Positions 23,901 to 32,853 of a stretch of DNA of 64,000 nucleotides are shown piece by piece. Origin of the DNA: Bretschneidera sinensis (taxonomy: Eukaryota > Streptophyta > Magnoliopsida > Brassicales > Akaniaceae); contig CM043700.1 in assembly GCA_023935145.1 (NCBI GenBank), positions 69,029,620-69,093,619 on the forward strand, given 5' to 3'. The notes below the pieces were generated by a model. That model searched no databases, was not told where the DNA came from, and was given only the letters and a program-made list of their open reading frames with translations. The first letter of the stretch is position 1. Every line of letters begins with the position of its first letter. The position numbers were made by a program, and so were the translations under genes.

Positions 23901-26900
23901 CCACACACTTTTGTCCTTAAACTTTGCTCCAAGAGGAAGACCAAGATAAGTAGTTAGAAGCAAACCCTCTTCACACCCCAATAAGGAAGCTAGGAAACGA
24001 TCATTAATATTTTCACTAAGAGGAATTAAAACGCTCTTGCTTAAATTGACAGTACCGAAACCACCTCGAAACAAATGACACACCGAAGATGTAAAATTTG
24101 AATAGATTCGACCCCACAAAAAACTAAAGAGTATCATCGGCAAAAAGAAGGTGCGACACACACACTCCTTTTGTCTCTTCCAATCTTAAAGTCACTTAAA
24201 AGCCCTTCGTCCACCGCTTTGGACATCATCTTACTAAAAGCTTCCATAACCAAGGAGAATAAAAAAGGCAACAAAGGATCCCCTTGCCTAAGACCTCTCC
24301 AAGCTCCGAAGAAACCAGAGGGGCCTCCATTAATAAAGATAGAGAAAGAAGCCGAGCAAATGCACTTAAAGATCCATTTACACCATTTATCACCAAAACC
24401 CATCCTTTTCAATAAATAAATCACAAAACTCCAACAAACATGGTCATAAGCCTTCTCCATGTCAAGCTTACAAATCACCCCTCCCCCTCCATCTTTTAAG
24501 CGGGAATCCATCACTTCGTTTGCAATCAAAGTGACATCCAAAATTAGTCTTCCTTCCACAAAGGCATGTTGATTGGGACAAACCACTTTTCTAATAACTT
24601 TCTTCAATCTAGAAGATAAGACCTTTGAAAGAATCTTATAAACACACCCGACCAGGCTAATAGGCCGAAAAACTTTAACATTGGTAGCGCCAACCTTCTT
24701 TTGGATAAGTACAATGAAAGTAGAATTTAAACTCTTCACAAACTCCCCCGAATCATGAAACTCCTTAAAAAATCTAAGAACGTCTCCCTTTAACACTTCC
24801 CAATTACTTGCTAAGAACGCCAAAGAGAAACCATCGGGACCCGGAGCTTTATCAACAGTACTCTCCTGAAGAGCATCAAGAATCTCCTCCTCAAAGGGAG
24901 GCTCAAGCCAACTAGCTTCCTCCCCATTAACACTAGAAAAGATCAACCCATCTAAATTTGGCCGACTGTCATGCAACTCCGTATAAAGCTTTTTGAAAAA
25001 ATTACAAATCGCCTCTTTCATCCCCGCTTCCTCTTCAAACAAAGAACCCTCAACCTCTATGGAGCTAAGAAATTAGGGAAAAGAGATAAACATACTGTTT
25101 CATGTTAATTGGAAAGAGAGAAATGGAAATTCATATTTTGTTGTAATTAATTTATTTGATTACTTACTTATAATATAAAAATTTATTTGCAAGGACTAAA
25201 AAGAAATATATTTTCTATTTTGATGATGTGTCAACATGAGATTTGTTGACAGTGTATAGAGTCTATAAACTGACAATGGATCAAATATAAACGCTTACAA
25301 ATACAGCCCCTATTAACAAGTGTTCATCCTCTTTTTTGTAAATTGTCAATAGTAAGAATCTTCTCCCAAGAAACTTCCCACGCTAGACACTCACTTTTTT
25401 TGGGGCTTATGCAACCCAGATGGCTTTCCATGGAAAGGACCAAGAACCATCCAAAGGAAGCTCCTTTTTTTTATAAGTAAAATGCATTAAAAGAGAAGCG
25501 CACCAAGGGGGTGCAATCCATGTACAAAAACTACACAAGATCTACTATATCTATCTCATTTACAAAATAATTCCCCTTGACCCAACAATTAAGAGCATTG
25601 AACCACATTTCCCTAATTACATCAATAAATTTCTTAATGCCATAAAAAATTCTATGATTCTTCTCGTTCCAAATAATCCAAACGATAGAAAGGGGCATCA
25701 AAGAGTAAAATTTCTTGAGTCTCTTAGAAGCCCTAAACCCATACCAAGCCCAAATCTCATCTCTCATGAAACTAAAACTCACCCTAAAAACCCCAACACT
25801 TTATAAGCCATCTCCCACAAAGCTCTTGCCAAAAAACACTCCAATAAAAGACATCCAAAGGAAGCTCCTCAAGAAGGATCATGTAGGAAGATTTCACCTC
25901 AAAACCCTTATCCCGTTAAAGCTTCCAACGGACCAAATCCTCTCTAGACAAGTCAAGTTTAGTGTTATACAAAGTCTCAAAGAACTTCCAACACTCTCGA
26001 GCTCCCAAACATGGCATTTCGAAGAAAAGGCACATCCCAAGAAATCACCTCATTGGAGAAGGAGATGCAAGAACAAACAAGGGCATCCTTATCTCGCACA
26101 AGAGCAAAAACATCCAGGAATAGGATTTTCAAAGGAGAATCCCCACACCAAGAATCATGCTGAAGTTGAACCCCTTCACCATTGCCCACCGAAAAAGAAA
26201 TCCAAGGACAAAAACTATCCCCCCTTTCCATATTCAACTCCAAACCCCCACGCCATAGGACCACGATCCTCTCCATATGAGAATTTAAGTGGAGGTCAAA
26301 TTCATGGTGGGATTGAATGTCATCATAACAAATTTGAATTCATATATTCTCAATTTGATGATGTGGCATTCAATCTCACCATAAACTTGACTCCATTTCA
26401 ATTCTCAAATGGAGAAGATCATGATCTCACACCATAAGCCCCCTCCCCAACTTTAGCCATCCACCAACTAGAAACCACACCAAATACACATTCATAAAAG
26501 GAAATTTAGATAAAGAAGATAGTACTCTCATACAGCAAATTACCAACCCATTCAGACCTTCCCATCATTTATAAACCGCTAATGCCATTTTTATAAGGAC
26601 ATTGAATGCACAACCAAAAACACAGCAATAAGTTCTAGTGAGTTGTGACAGAAATTCTAGGGATTCTAAACATATTTTAAACCCTTTTGAACACATCACC
26701 ACTAGCATCTAAACCCATTTGAGCTTTCTTCACTTGTAGTTGTACTTGGTTCAACTAAAGCTAGTGAAACCTGAATTTTCCTTGCGCTAAGCAGTTGAAC
26801 CTAGTCCACTCTGCTTTCCTATGGCCTATATCTATTTGAGATGAGCTTCTGATGTTAAGTAAATTCACAAGAACATGTGGATCAGAGAAATATCTCCTGC

Positions 26901-29900
26901 TTCCAGAATAGTCTGTTAAGACTTATGATGATAAGTCCTTTTGTTTATAGAAAGTTTTACGCATTGATTACTTTAGACACTAGTTTATTCTTCATGGTTC
27001 CCTCTTAATTAAGCACACAAATGCAAAAACATAATTAAATGTATATACAATTGTGTAACTTCTTTTTTCAACAAGTTGTAAATATAAAGGAGAAATGGAG
27101 ATGCGGGGAATTGAACCTAAACATACATAGGTGTTGCTTGTATCTAGACAATGGGGAGTTGTTATGTTCAACAGAAAATCTCTAAGTCTAAGCACATCAC
27201 TCCAGTCAATATCTACACATCAGAAAAACATCATAATTTTTTTGCATATTTTGAATGCTTCCCACATTTAAGTAAAGTTCTCTTTTGGATATCTTAAACT
27301 TTTGCCAAATAACCAAGTTAGATGAGTAAGCTCTTGGTTGAGCCATAATATATGAGCTGATTGAAGTAGGTAAATGGCAATAAGACCAGTCAACTGTCTT
27401 TGCACCAAAAATCACTATTAGTTAAAGAATTTCCTAGGCTCACCATGTATTACTAGAGTTCAGCTTGAATTGAAATTTTTCAACCTATTGATACTCCTTG
27501 CTTAAACAGGCCCATAGTCAGCATGGGTATATCTTCCACTAAACTCCAGAAAGCCTGAACGTGAGCATCACCAGCAATGAAAGTGATAGTCTCCTGATGC
27601 CTAAATTTCAAAATATTATAACGTATTGTTGAAAAAAAAATGAAAAAATGCTCTAACAAAATGTGAAACCAATAATACAAATAATTTACAAACACATTCA
27701 TCGACAAAACATCAAATTATGGAAGCCTGTAAAGAAATAACACAAGATAGCTAGCAGAGGAATATGTAAAATAATCAAAGACTGGCAAAGACGAATTAAC
27801 TCACCATAGCTGTAAGTTCTGGGGTGTGCTGAGCTAGTGGCCTCTTAACAACAGTAGGTGCAGCAGATTTTACATATGATGGCTTCTGTTGTACATGTGG
27901 CCTATTTGCAGCATAAACATCTTCTTGTAACGTAGGTGGAGGACCAGGTGGAAGTGGTGGTCTCATCATTGGGGGCAGTCCAGGGGGAGGACCATATGGC
28001 GGCCTTGGGATTAGTGGGACCATCATTCCAGGGGGTGCTGCTTGGCCGGGAAGTCCAGGAGAAGATAATGGTGCCCGCGCGTCTGGGGGAGGTGGAGGTG
28101 GGGGGAAACGCGATATTCATGGGGGTAATACATCTGGCTGTAAAGTAGGGATCAAGGCAGGTCCAGGAACTGGAGGCTGTTGCCTTGGAGGAGGTGGTGG
28201 TGGAACTACTTTAGAAAAATCCTTAGTAGCAGGAGGATTATTGGCATCAGCTTCTGATGGAGCACCTTCAGGTTCATTACTTACAGACTTTGGTGAAATC
28301 CCAGGTGCGGGAGGATGTGGAGGGAGCACCAGAGACACCTATATGAGCAAGAAAGAGAAGACATCTACTTTTATTTTACATACAGTGCAACAATTTAAAT
28401 AAAATGGTAAGTTTCTTTGACACTTGAGATCTGGATCAGCCAAGTATACACCTTCATGGAACTTGAAAACAAAGCATATACTTGTGTTAACTTAGTGAAA
28501 CTCGTACGATCCCTAAGTCCTACTTGACATCGCTATAAATACTACCAGTTAATGTTAAATTTCATTCTGATAAGTCACGTTAAGTTTCTATGCATCTTAA
28601 GACACAGCATAGTCAGATAAGGTCAATGAGAAGAGCTTACCTGAGCAAGCTCCTTGGAGGTCGAATCTTCTGGCAGTGCAGAAAGATTTCTCTCCTTTTC
28701 ACTTTCACCAGTGCCAGGCGGAGGTGGTTGCATAGAGTGGGGGAGGGGTGGAGGCGGAGGAAGTGGAGGTCGCATTGCAGCTTGCTCTTTAGGTGGGGGG
28801 CCAGGAGGCGGTGGCGGCAAAGGTGGTAGAGGCAATGACACACCCACATTTGCTGCAGCAGGCTGTGGGGGCATTGGAGGTGGAGGTGGTAGAGGCAAAG
28901 ATGCAGGTACAACAGAGCCATCCCCAGAGCCCAATGTACCATTATCTGGCAAAAGAGGAGGTGGTGGTACAGCTAAGGCAGCATCCTCAGACTCTGATTT
29001 TGAAGATGATGAGGCAGCACTTGACAAAGCAGCAGATAAGGGAATTCTAGGTCCTGTCGGCCACAGCCATAAGCATTTAGAGTGTGAGAGTAAGTCAGTG
29101 ACTTATTTTAAGCCAAGATGTAAGAAGAAAAAAATAGATAACAATACCTATTGATGATTTATACATTGTAGGTTCTTCAGGTAGTGGGGCGCCGGTGGGA
29201 TTCAATGTAGGGTGATAGTAAACAGAGTCCTGCAGCCAAGAACAACCGAGTAAAATAAGTTTCTAAGTAAGCAGACAGGAAATGACATAGCATTTACAAG
29301 TAAACCAATACCTCAGGCTTTGGGTGCTTCAGTCTCTCTTCTTCTTCTGCACTTGTCCTTCTCCGAGGAGGCCCCAAATGACTGCAGCAGAAGACAAACT
29401 ACAGTTTGTCAATAAGAAAAAAAGAGATGTTAAGTCTAAAAAAGTTCAATCACAAAAAAGAAAAAATAGACCGAAATAGACCAGGAAGAAATATGATTCT
29501 TCACCTAAACATAACCGTGGCCTCCCCCTTCTCCTTCATTTTTTCTTCATATTCCTGCCCAAGAAAGTTAAGTAGACTGGTCATTACATATAGACAACAA
29601 ATGCTAAAAGTAGCAGAAAAATGTTATGAAATGTAGGTTGGATATAAAGTAAATAAATGGCTTCTATCTTATAAACTGACATGGATACAAAATACACTAT
29701 CAAGTTATGAGGAGGGAAAAAACTTGATACATATAGAAAAGAAAGCCATATAATGACAATGACCTTCCTCTTTTTTATGACAAGGTTAAGTGTGTCTTCA
29801 AGTTGTCTCTTCTTGTGCTTTCTTGCTTTGTCCAAAGCACCTTCAGCTTCTGTAATACACACAGTAATTAGTTTGAACGGGTAAACGCTACTTAACCAAG

Positions 29901-32773
29901 CTGCATTTCACAATTAAAATTATCTTTTTCATAAAAAAATAAATGAATTCATTAAGAGAGAGAAAAAAAAGTACAAATGAGGATGACAAGGAATCCTCCT
30001 AAAAGGAAAAAAAATGGAGACTAAATCAAAATAGTTCTCCAATCTCTCTGGATAACACACAAAGAAATACTCGAAATAAAACTCCAGTAGCTTAAGCCCA
30101 AACAAAAGAAAGGAAAACAACTGGATCCCAAAGCAGATGCACCAAGCTGAATCAACATGCAAACACAATGCTACTAACATTTTCACTTAAACCACTCAAC
30201 CCTAAACCTATTTCCTTGAAATCCTAAATAAACAAAGGTTAAGAGTTATCCATATCATTGCTTTAAATCCATTAATACATATATAATAGATAACAACAAG
30301 CAGAGGTAGTCCAGGACTAGTTTGCATACCTAAGCCAAGACAGATTCCAATAATTTAACGATTCTGGTACAGAAACTGGACAGATATAAGAAGTAAGGTA
30401 ATGAAACAAAATATCCGTCAAGAAAATCCATAAGGAAAGGAAAAAAATTACTAGTGAACAAAACTTCCAAAACTTATATTGACTGACAATGTTACGAAGA
30501 AAAAATTTTGCTCACCTTTTTCTTTTTCTTTCCAATTTGTAAGTTATTTCTATCGACACTCTTAAATCCTAAATAACTAAAGGCTAAGAGATATCCATAT
30601 CATTGCTCTGAACCCATTCATATATATATATATAACAACAAGCAGAGGTAGTCTAGGGTCTAGTCTGCATACCTAAGCCAAGACAGATTACATATAATTT
30701 AACGCCTCTGGTACTGAAACTTGACAGACACAAGAAGTAAGGCAATGGAGCAAATATCCTTCAAGAAAAGCCAAAAGGAAAGAAAATAAGAACAAAAGTA
30801 CAAGTGAACAATACTTCCAAAACCGATATTGACTGACAATGTTACCAAGAAAAAGATTTTGTTCCCTTTTTTTTTCTTTCGAATTTTAAGTTATTTCTTA
30901 GGACACTCTTAAATCCTAAATAACTAAAGGTTAAGAGTTATCCATATCATTGCTTTGAACCCATTCATATATATACATATCTAACAACAAGCAGAGGTAG
31001 TCCAAGTCTAGTTTGCATACCTAAGCCAAGACAGATTGCATATAATTTAACGATTCTGGTACAGAAACTGGACAGACACAAGAAGTAAGGTAATGGAACA
31101 CAATATCCTTCAAGAAAAGCCAAAAGGAAAGAGAAAAAATAGAAGTACATGCTCGGCTTTTAAGTTACCAAGAAAAAAAAAATTTCACTTCTTTTTTTCG
31201 AAATTTAAGTTAGTTCTTACAATACTCTAGAACTCCACAGCCGGCTGAATTAAAGAAAGATACAGTGTCACTACAATAGTACAATGATTACAGTAACATT
31301 CCACACTTTTTGAACTATAACTGCCACTAATAAAGTTTTGCTATGTTTTCAATAATGTTAATTAATAAAAAAGAACTTTTGGGCTCGTTAGAAATGCTCA
31401 AATAGATATGACTTACTCATCATTTCTAACTTATCAATCTGCTCTTTGATCGCCTCAGGATCCTTCTTCAAAATCCCCACCTCCCTCACCTTCTTCCTCT
31501 CTTTCTTGTTCTGTTACACAATTGGAAAAAAAAATATAGTTAAAGTGTGTTTAAAAAAGAATTTACCCATCAAATGATACAGCAATGCCAGGCAACAACA
31601 GCAGTATATCTTCAACAAGTTAGAGCCTGTTTGGTTCCCTGAAAAAGGGCAGGATAGAATGATTTTCTTCTTTATTTTACCATTAAAAAAATCATCCTAT
31701 CATGTCATCATACCAAACGAGCTCTTAGGCTATGACTGGCAGAGAGAAAAGGTGAGAGCAAGGGAGAGGAAAAGGATTAAAAATTAAGTGTAGAGCACTT
31801 CTCTATTGTTTGGTAGGCAAGAAAAGTGAGACGAAAGAAAAAGGAGATGATTAATGTTTTCTTCCCACGTCACAATCCCCTCAAATTGAGATGATCAAAG
31901 AATAGAAGCTAAAATAAGCTAATTCTTTTGTCATTCTTTCTTTCCTCTCACTTTTCTATCATCTTGATGAAAACATCAATCTTCTTATTTTTTCCATCCT
32001 CTTCTTCTTCCTTCCTCCAACTTTTCCTCAATACTAATCATAGCCTTAAAAGATTGGATAATGCCACTATCTCAAGGAATATTATTTTCTTAACCTGTTC
32101 ATATCAGTTCAACTCAACAGTCAACACAACCAATTACCATTAAAACAATCCACTCACATTTCTTATCACTTTTTGTTATTTACAAGAAAAAGAAAAAAAA
32201 AAAACAGTTTTCTGTTTCTTAAAGGAAAAGAAATCAACTCAACTAAGCCTTAATCCAAAACTAGGACGAGATACTTTAGAAAGAGAGAATTGCAAGTTAA
32301 ATTCACACCTTAAATTTTTCATTAATTTGGTCACAAGTAAGCTATATAAAACAGAGCTAAGTTCGATGAGAATATCATAACATGATCTGCTTGTTTATTG
32401 TACCAATTTACATCATAACGGAAGGAAAAGGGAAGAAGAAAAAACACTACATTGAACCTGGTTAAGCTAATTCCGCTCAAGCCCAGGTAAATGTTCTCAA
32501 TTTCTAGAAACTGGAAACAGCAACCACCATACCGTTAAAAAATCGTATCATTTTATTTGTGTTTTTTTAGAACGTGAATTAGCCCAATGAACGTGGAATT
32601 ATAGCAACAAACCGCTAAATTCGATTATATTAGAGCCAAAATTTAAAACGAAACCCTAAGAAACGGTGTACTTCATAAGATGAAAACCGTAACCTTTTCA
32701 ATTCCTTTTTGCGAAGCTCCTTACGGTAAACATCCGTAGAGTTCATCACTTTGCCCCTCTTTGTTGCCTTCAT
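20764..32773 (-). CDS. ELF5: ELF5-like (WBP11-type) proline-rich nuclear protein gene, nine exons, reading frame broken
   Basis: This is the only recognised host gene. Exons on the minus strand: 32773-32694, 31510-31417, 29849-29764, 29554-29505, 29381-29312, 29229-29148, 29053-28641, 28338-27805, 20976-20764. Features match plant ELF5: a basic N-terminus ([12 protein letters not shown], then [11 protein letters not shown]), the stretch [17 protein letters not shown], the box [15 protein letters not shown], two long proline-rich regions, [30 protein letters not shown], and the C-terminus [18 protein letters not shown]. In Arabidopsis ELF5 is a nuclear protein needed for normal FLC expression and flowering time; animal WBP11 is a splicing factor that binds WW domains through such proline motifs. 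Full length would be about 540 residues, close to the Arabidopsis protein. Two defects: TGA at 28119-28117 at codon ~366 where relatives have Gly, and an exon 1-2 junction out of phase. All other junctions are GT-AG and in phase. It may be a pseudogene, a truncated allele, or contain sequence errors. Confidence 0.88.
21562..21808. repeat. Dispersed 250-bp repeat, copy 2
   Basis: It matches 18789-19044 and lies just inside the left inverted repeat of the Mutator-like element. Confidence 0.85.
22629..23200 (-). pseudogene. LINE ORF2 C-terminal zinc-finger (zf-RVT) region
   Basis: Pieces include [18 protein letters not shown] and, at the end, [19 protein letters not shown] homopolymer at about 23079-23096 shifts the frame. 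The family usually ends in this zinc-finger domain. Confidence 0.85.
23545..24161 (-). pseudogene. LINE ORF2, region after the RT palm
   Basis: Two pieces (24161-23745 and 23748-23545) read [37 protein letters not shown] and [19 protein letters not shown], typical of plant L1 ORF2. A frame change lies near 23750. Confidence 0.88.
24134..25042 (-). pseudogene. LINE reverse transcriptase (L1 type)
   Basis: A 302-codon open stretch carries the ordered motifs of non-[63 protein letters not shown], and [13 protein letters not shown]. The catalytic box LFADDTL is encoded one frame over at 24144-24133, directly followed by a TAG, so a frameshift and a stop separate it. In intact LINEs this enzyme copies RNA at nicked DNA in the nucleus. 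Confidence 0.92.
25466..25851 (-). mobile_element. LINE B: short 5'-truncated LINE with 18-bp target duplication
   Basis: The 386-bp segment is flanked by a perfect 18-bp duplication, catccaaaggaagctcct (25448-25465 and 25852-25869). The left end starts with a T-run, the poly(A) tail of a minus-strand LINE. It encodes only the ORF2 end ([15 protein letters not shown]). This is a textbook target-primed insertion, into LINE A. Confidence 0.9.
26259..26428. mobile_element. MITE of 170 bp with ~75-bp inverted repeats
   Basis: The left arm (gaccacgatcctctccatat) and the reverse complement of the right arm (gagatcatgatcttctccat) align, and pairing continues to the centre near 26340. Flanks acgccatag and acaccataa match at 7 of 9 positions, suggesting a 9-bp duplication. 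It interrupts LINE A. Confidence 0.65.
27805..28338 (-). CDS. ELF5: ELF5-like exon 8, second proline-rich region with in-frame TGA
   Basis: The exon is 534 nt (178 codons), with acceptor tatAG and donor GTGAGT. After LQPDVLPP comes TGA (28119-28117), then the frame continues without any other stop through [26 protein letters not shown], and [18 protein letters not shown]. One base change (GGA to TGA) would explain the stop. A stop here is over 300 nt upstream of the last junction, which would normally mark the mRNA for nonsense-mediated decay. Confidence 0.9.
28641..29053 (-). CDS. ELF5: ELF5-like exon 7, first proline-rich region
   Basis: The exon is 413 nt and open throughout. It starts [14 protein letters not shown], carries repeated [19 protein letters not shown] runs of the kind that bind WW or SH3 domains, and ends STSKELAQ before GTAAGC. 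Confidence 0.9.
29148..29229 (-). CDS. ELF5: ELF5-like exon 6
   Basis: It encodes [20 protein letters not shown] then MYKSSI. The Tyr-Tyr-His-Pro box is a family signature. The usual PPPGKP after it is altered to PLPEEP. Confidence 0.92.
29312..29381 (-). CDS. ELF5: ELF5-like exon 5
   Basis: Acceptor ctgcAG and donor GTATTG bound a 70-nt exon encoding [19 protein letters not shown] and PKPE. Confidence 0.9.
29505..29554 (-). CDS. ELF5: ELF5-like exon 4
   Basis: Acceptor gggcAG and donor GTGAAG bound this 50-nt exon, which encodes [16 protein letters not shown] and two bases of a Ser codon completed in exon 5. Confidence 0.88.
29764..29849 (-). CDS. ELF5: ELF5-like exon 3
   Basis: Acceptor ttacAG precedes the exon and donor GTCATT follows. 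It encodes [18 protein letters not shown], the most conserved lysine-rich block of the plant family. It joins exon 2 in phase through a split Lys codon. Confidence 0.92.
30219..31230. repeat. Three tandem copies of a ~345-bp unit in intron 2
   Basis: Units start near 30219, 30564 and 30911 at aaatcctaaata. Shared blocks include gagttatccatatcattgct, caacaagcagaggtagtc, gcatacctaagccaagacag and aactggacagacacaagaagt-type stretches. Copies 2 and 3 are closest. It may be an intron-internal duplication; no ORF is conserved. Confidence 0.9.
31417..31510 (-). CDS. ELF5: ELF5-like exon 2
   Basis: Acceptor aacAG precedes AAC at 31510; the donor is a perfect GTAAGT at 31416. It encodes [18 protein letters not shown] and [11 protein letters not shown]. 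Confidence 0.9.
32694..32773 (-). CDS. ELF5: ELF5-like exon 1
   Basis: ATG is at 32773-32771. It encodes a basic segment ending ELRKKELK. Several positions that I recall as invariant in other plants are changed (ATKRG for TTKGG, NSTDV for NPTDA). The nearest donor, AAAAG|GTTACG, leaves two bases, but exon 2 needs none; see the finding on this junction. Confidence 0.8.
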
Positions 32774-32827
32774 TTTCGCTTATCTCTCTCTAAATTTTTT
32801 TTTATGGTCTCTTTTCAGTTTTCCTTC

Positions 32828-32853
32828 GCTTCTTCTTCTTCTTCTTCTTCTTC
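32828..32853. repeat. (CTT)n microsatellite upstream of the ELF5-like start
   Basis: About eight CTT units lie 55 bp upstream of the ATG, probably in the 5' UTR (GAA repeats on the mRNA strand). Confidence 0.9.

Larger units (their letters stand above)
22557..25070 (-). mobile_element. LINE C: L1-type LINE, 5'-truncated
   Basis: On the minus strand the element reads RT, then a C-terminal zinc-finger domain (zf-RVT), then a poly(A) tail seen as a T-run at 22557-22571. It sits inside the Mutator-like element. The 5' end at about 25070 is where similarity stops. No clean target duplication was found. Confidence 0.88.
21485..25294. mobile_element. Mutator-like non-autonomous DNA element, 3.8 kb, carrying a LINE
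   Basis: A perfect 9-bp duplication, ttacaaata, lies at 21476-21484 and 25295-25303. The ends are inverted repeats of about 78 bp: left gtttatatttgatacaccg, right (reverse complement) gtttatatttgatccattg, followed by tatacactgtcaacaaatc in both. LINE A sequence continues on both sides. A 9-bp duplication with long inverted repeats is the Mutator (MULE) pattern. No transposase is seen; much of the interior is LINE C. Confidence 0.8.
21058..26520 (-). mobile_element. LINE A: L1-type LINE in minus orientation, split by three insertions
   Basis: The surviving pieces are 21058-21484, 25295-25465, 25852-26258 and 26429-26520. Joined, they follow the order of LINE C (22557-25070), for example the zinc-finger region near 25300-25400 against 22990-23090. 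The 3' end carries a short T-run (21058-21063), that is, poly(A) on the minus strand. Only the C-terminal part of ORF2 remains, and it is full of stops. The right limit is approximate. Confidence 0.8.
20977..27804 (-). other. Last intron of the ELF5-like gene, a transposon nest
   Basis: The intron runs from donor GTGAGT at 27804 to acceptor gttcAG at 20977. It holds LINE A with three insertions, one of which carries a further LINE. The segment 26521-27804 is AT-rich with no gene or element recognised. Confidence 0.88.

Noticed and set aside
25715..26437. Plus-strand ORF of 240 codons
   Set aside because: It runs antisense across LINE B, LINE A and a MITE; the coding similarity is on the minus strand.
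27100..27125. tRNA gene because of GGTTCAATTCCCC on the minus strand
   Set aside because: The B-box is good, but no A-box or acceptor stem pairs at the right distance.
28623..29027. Formin or extensin, based on polyproline
   Set aside because: Flanking exons carry the ELF5/WBP11 signature boxes; there is no FH2 domain or signal peptide.
28654..29154. Plus-strand ORF of 166 codons, Gly-rich
   Set aside because: It is the antisense of the proline-rich exon 7 of the ELF5-like gene; Gly runs are the mirror of CCN proline codons.
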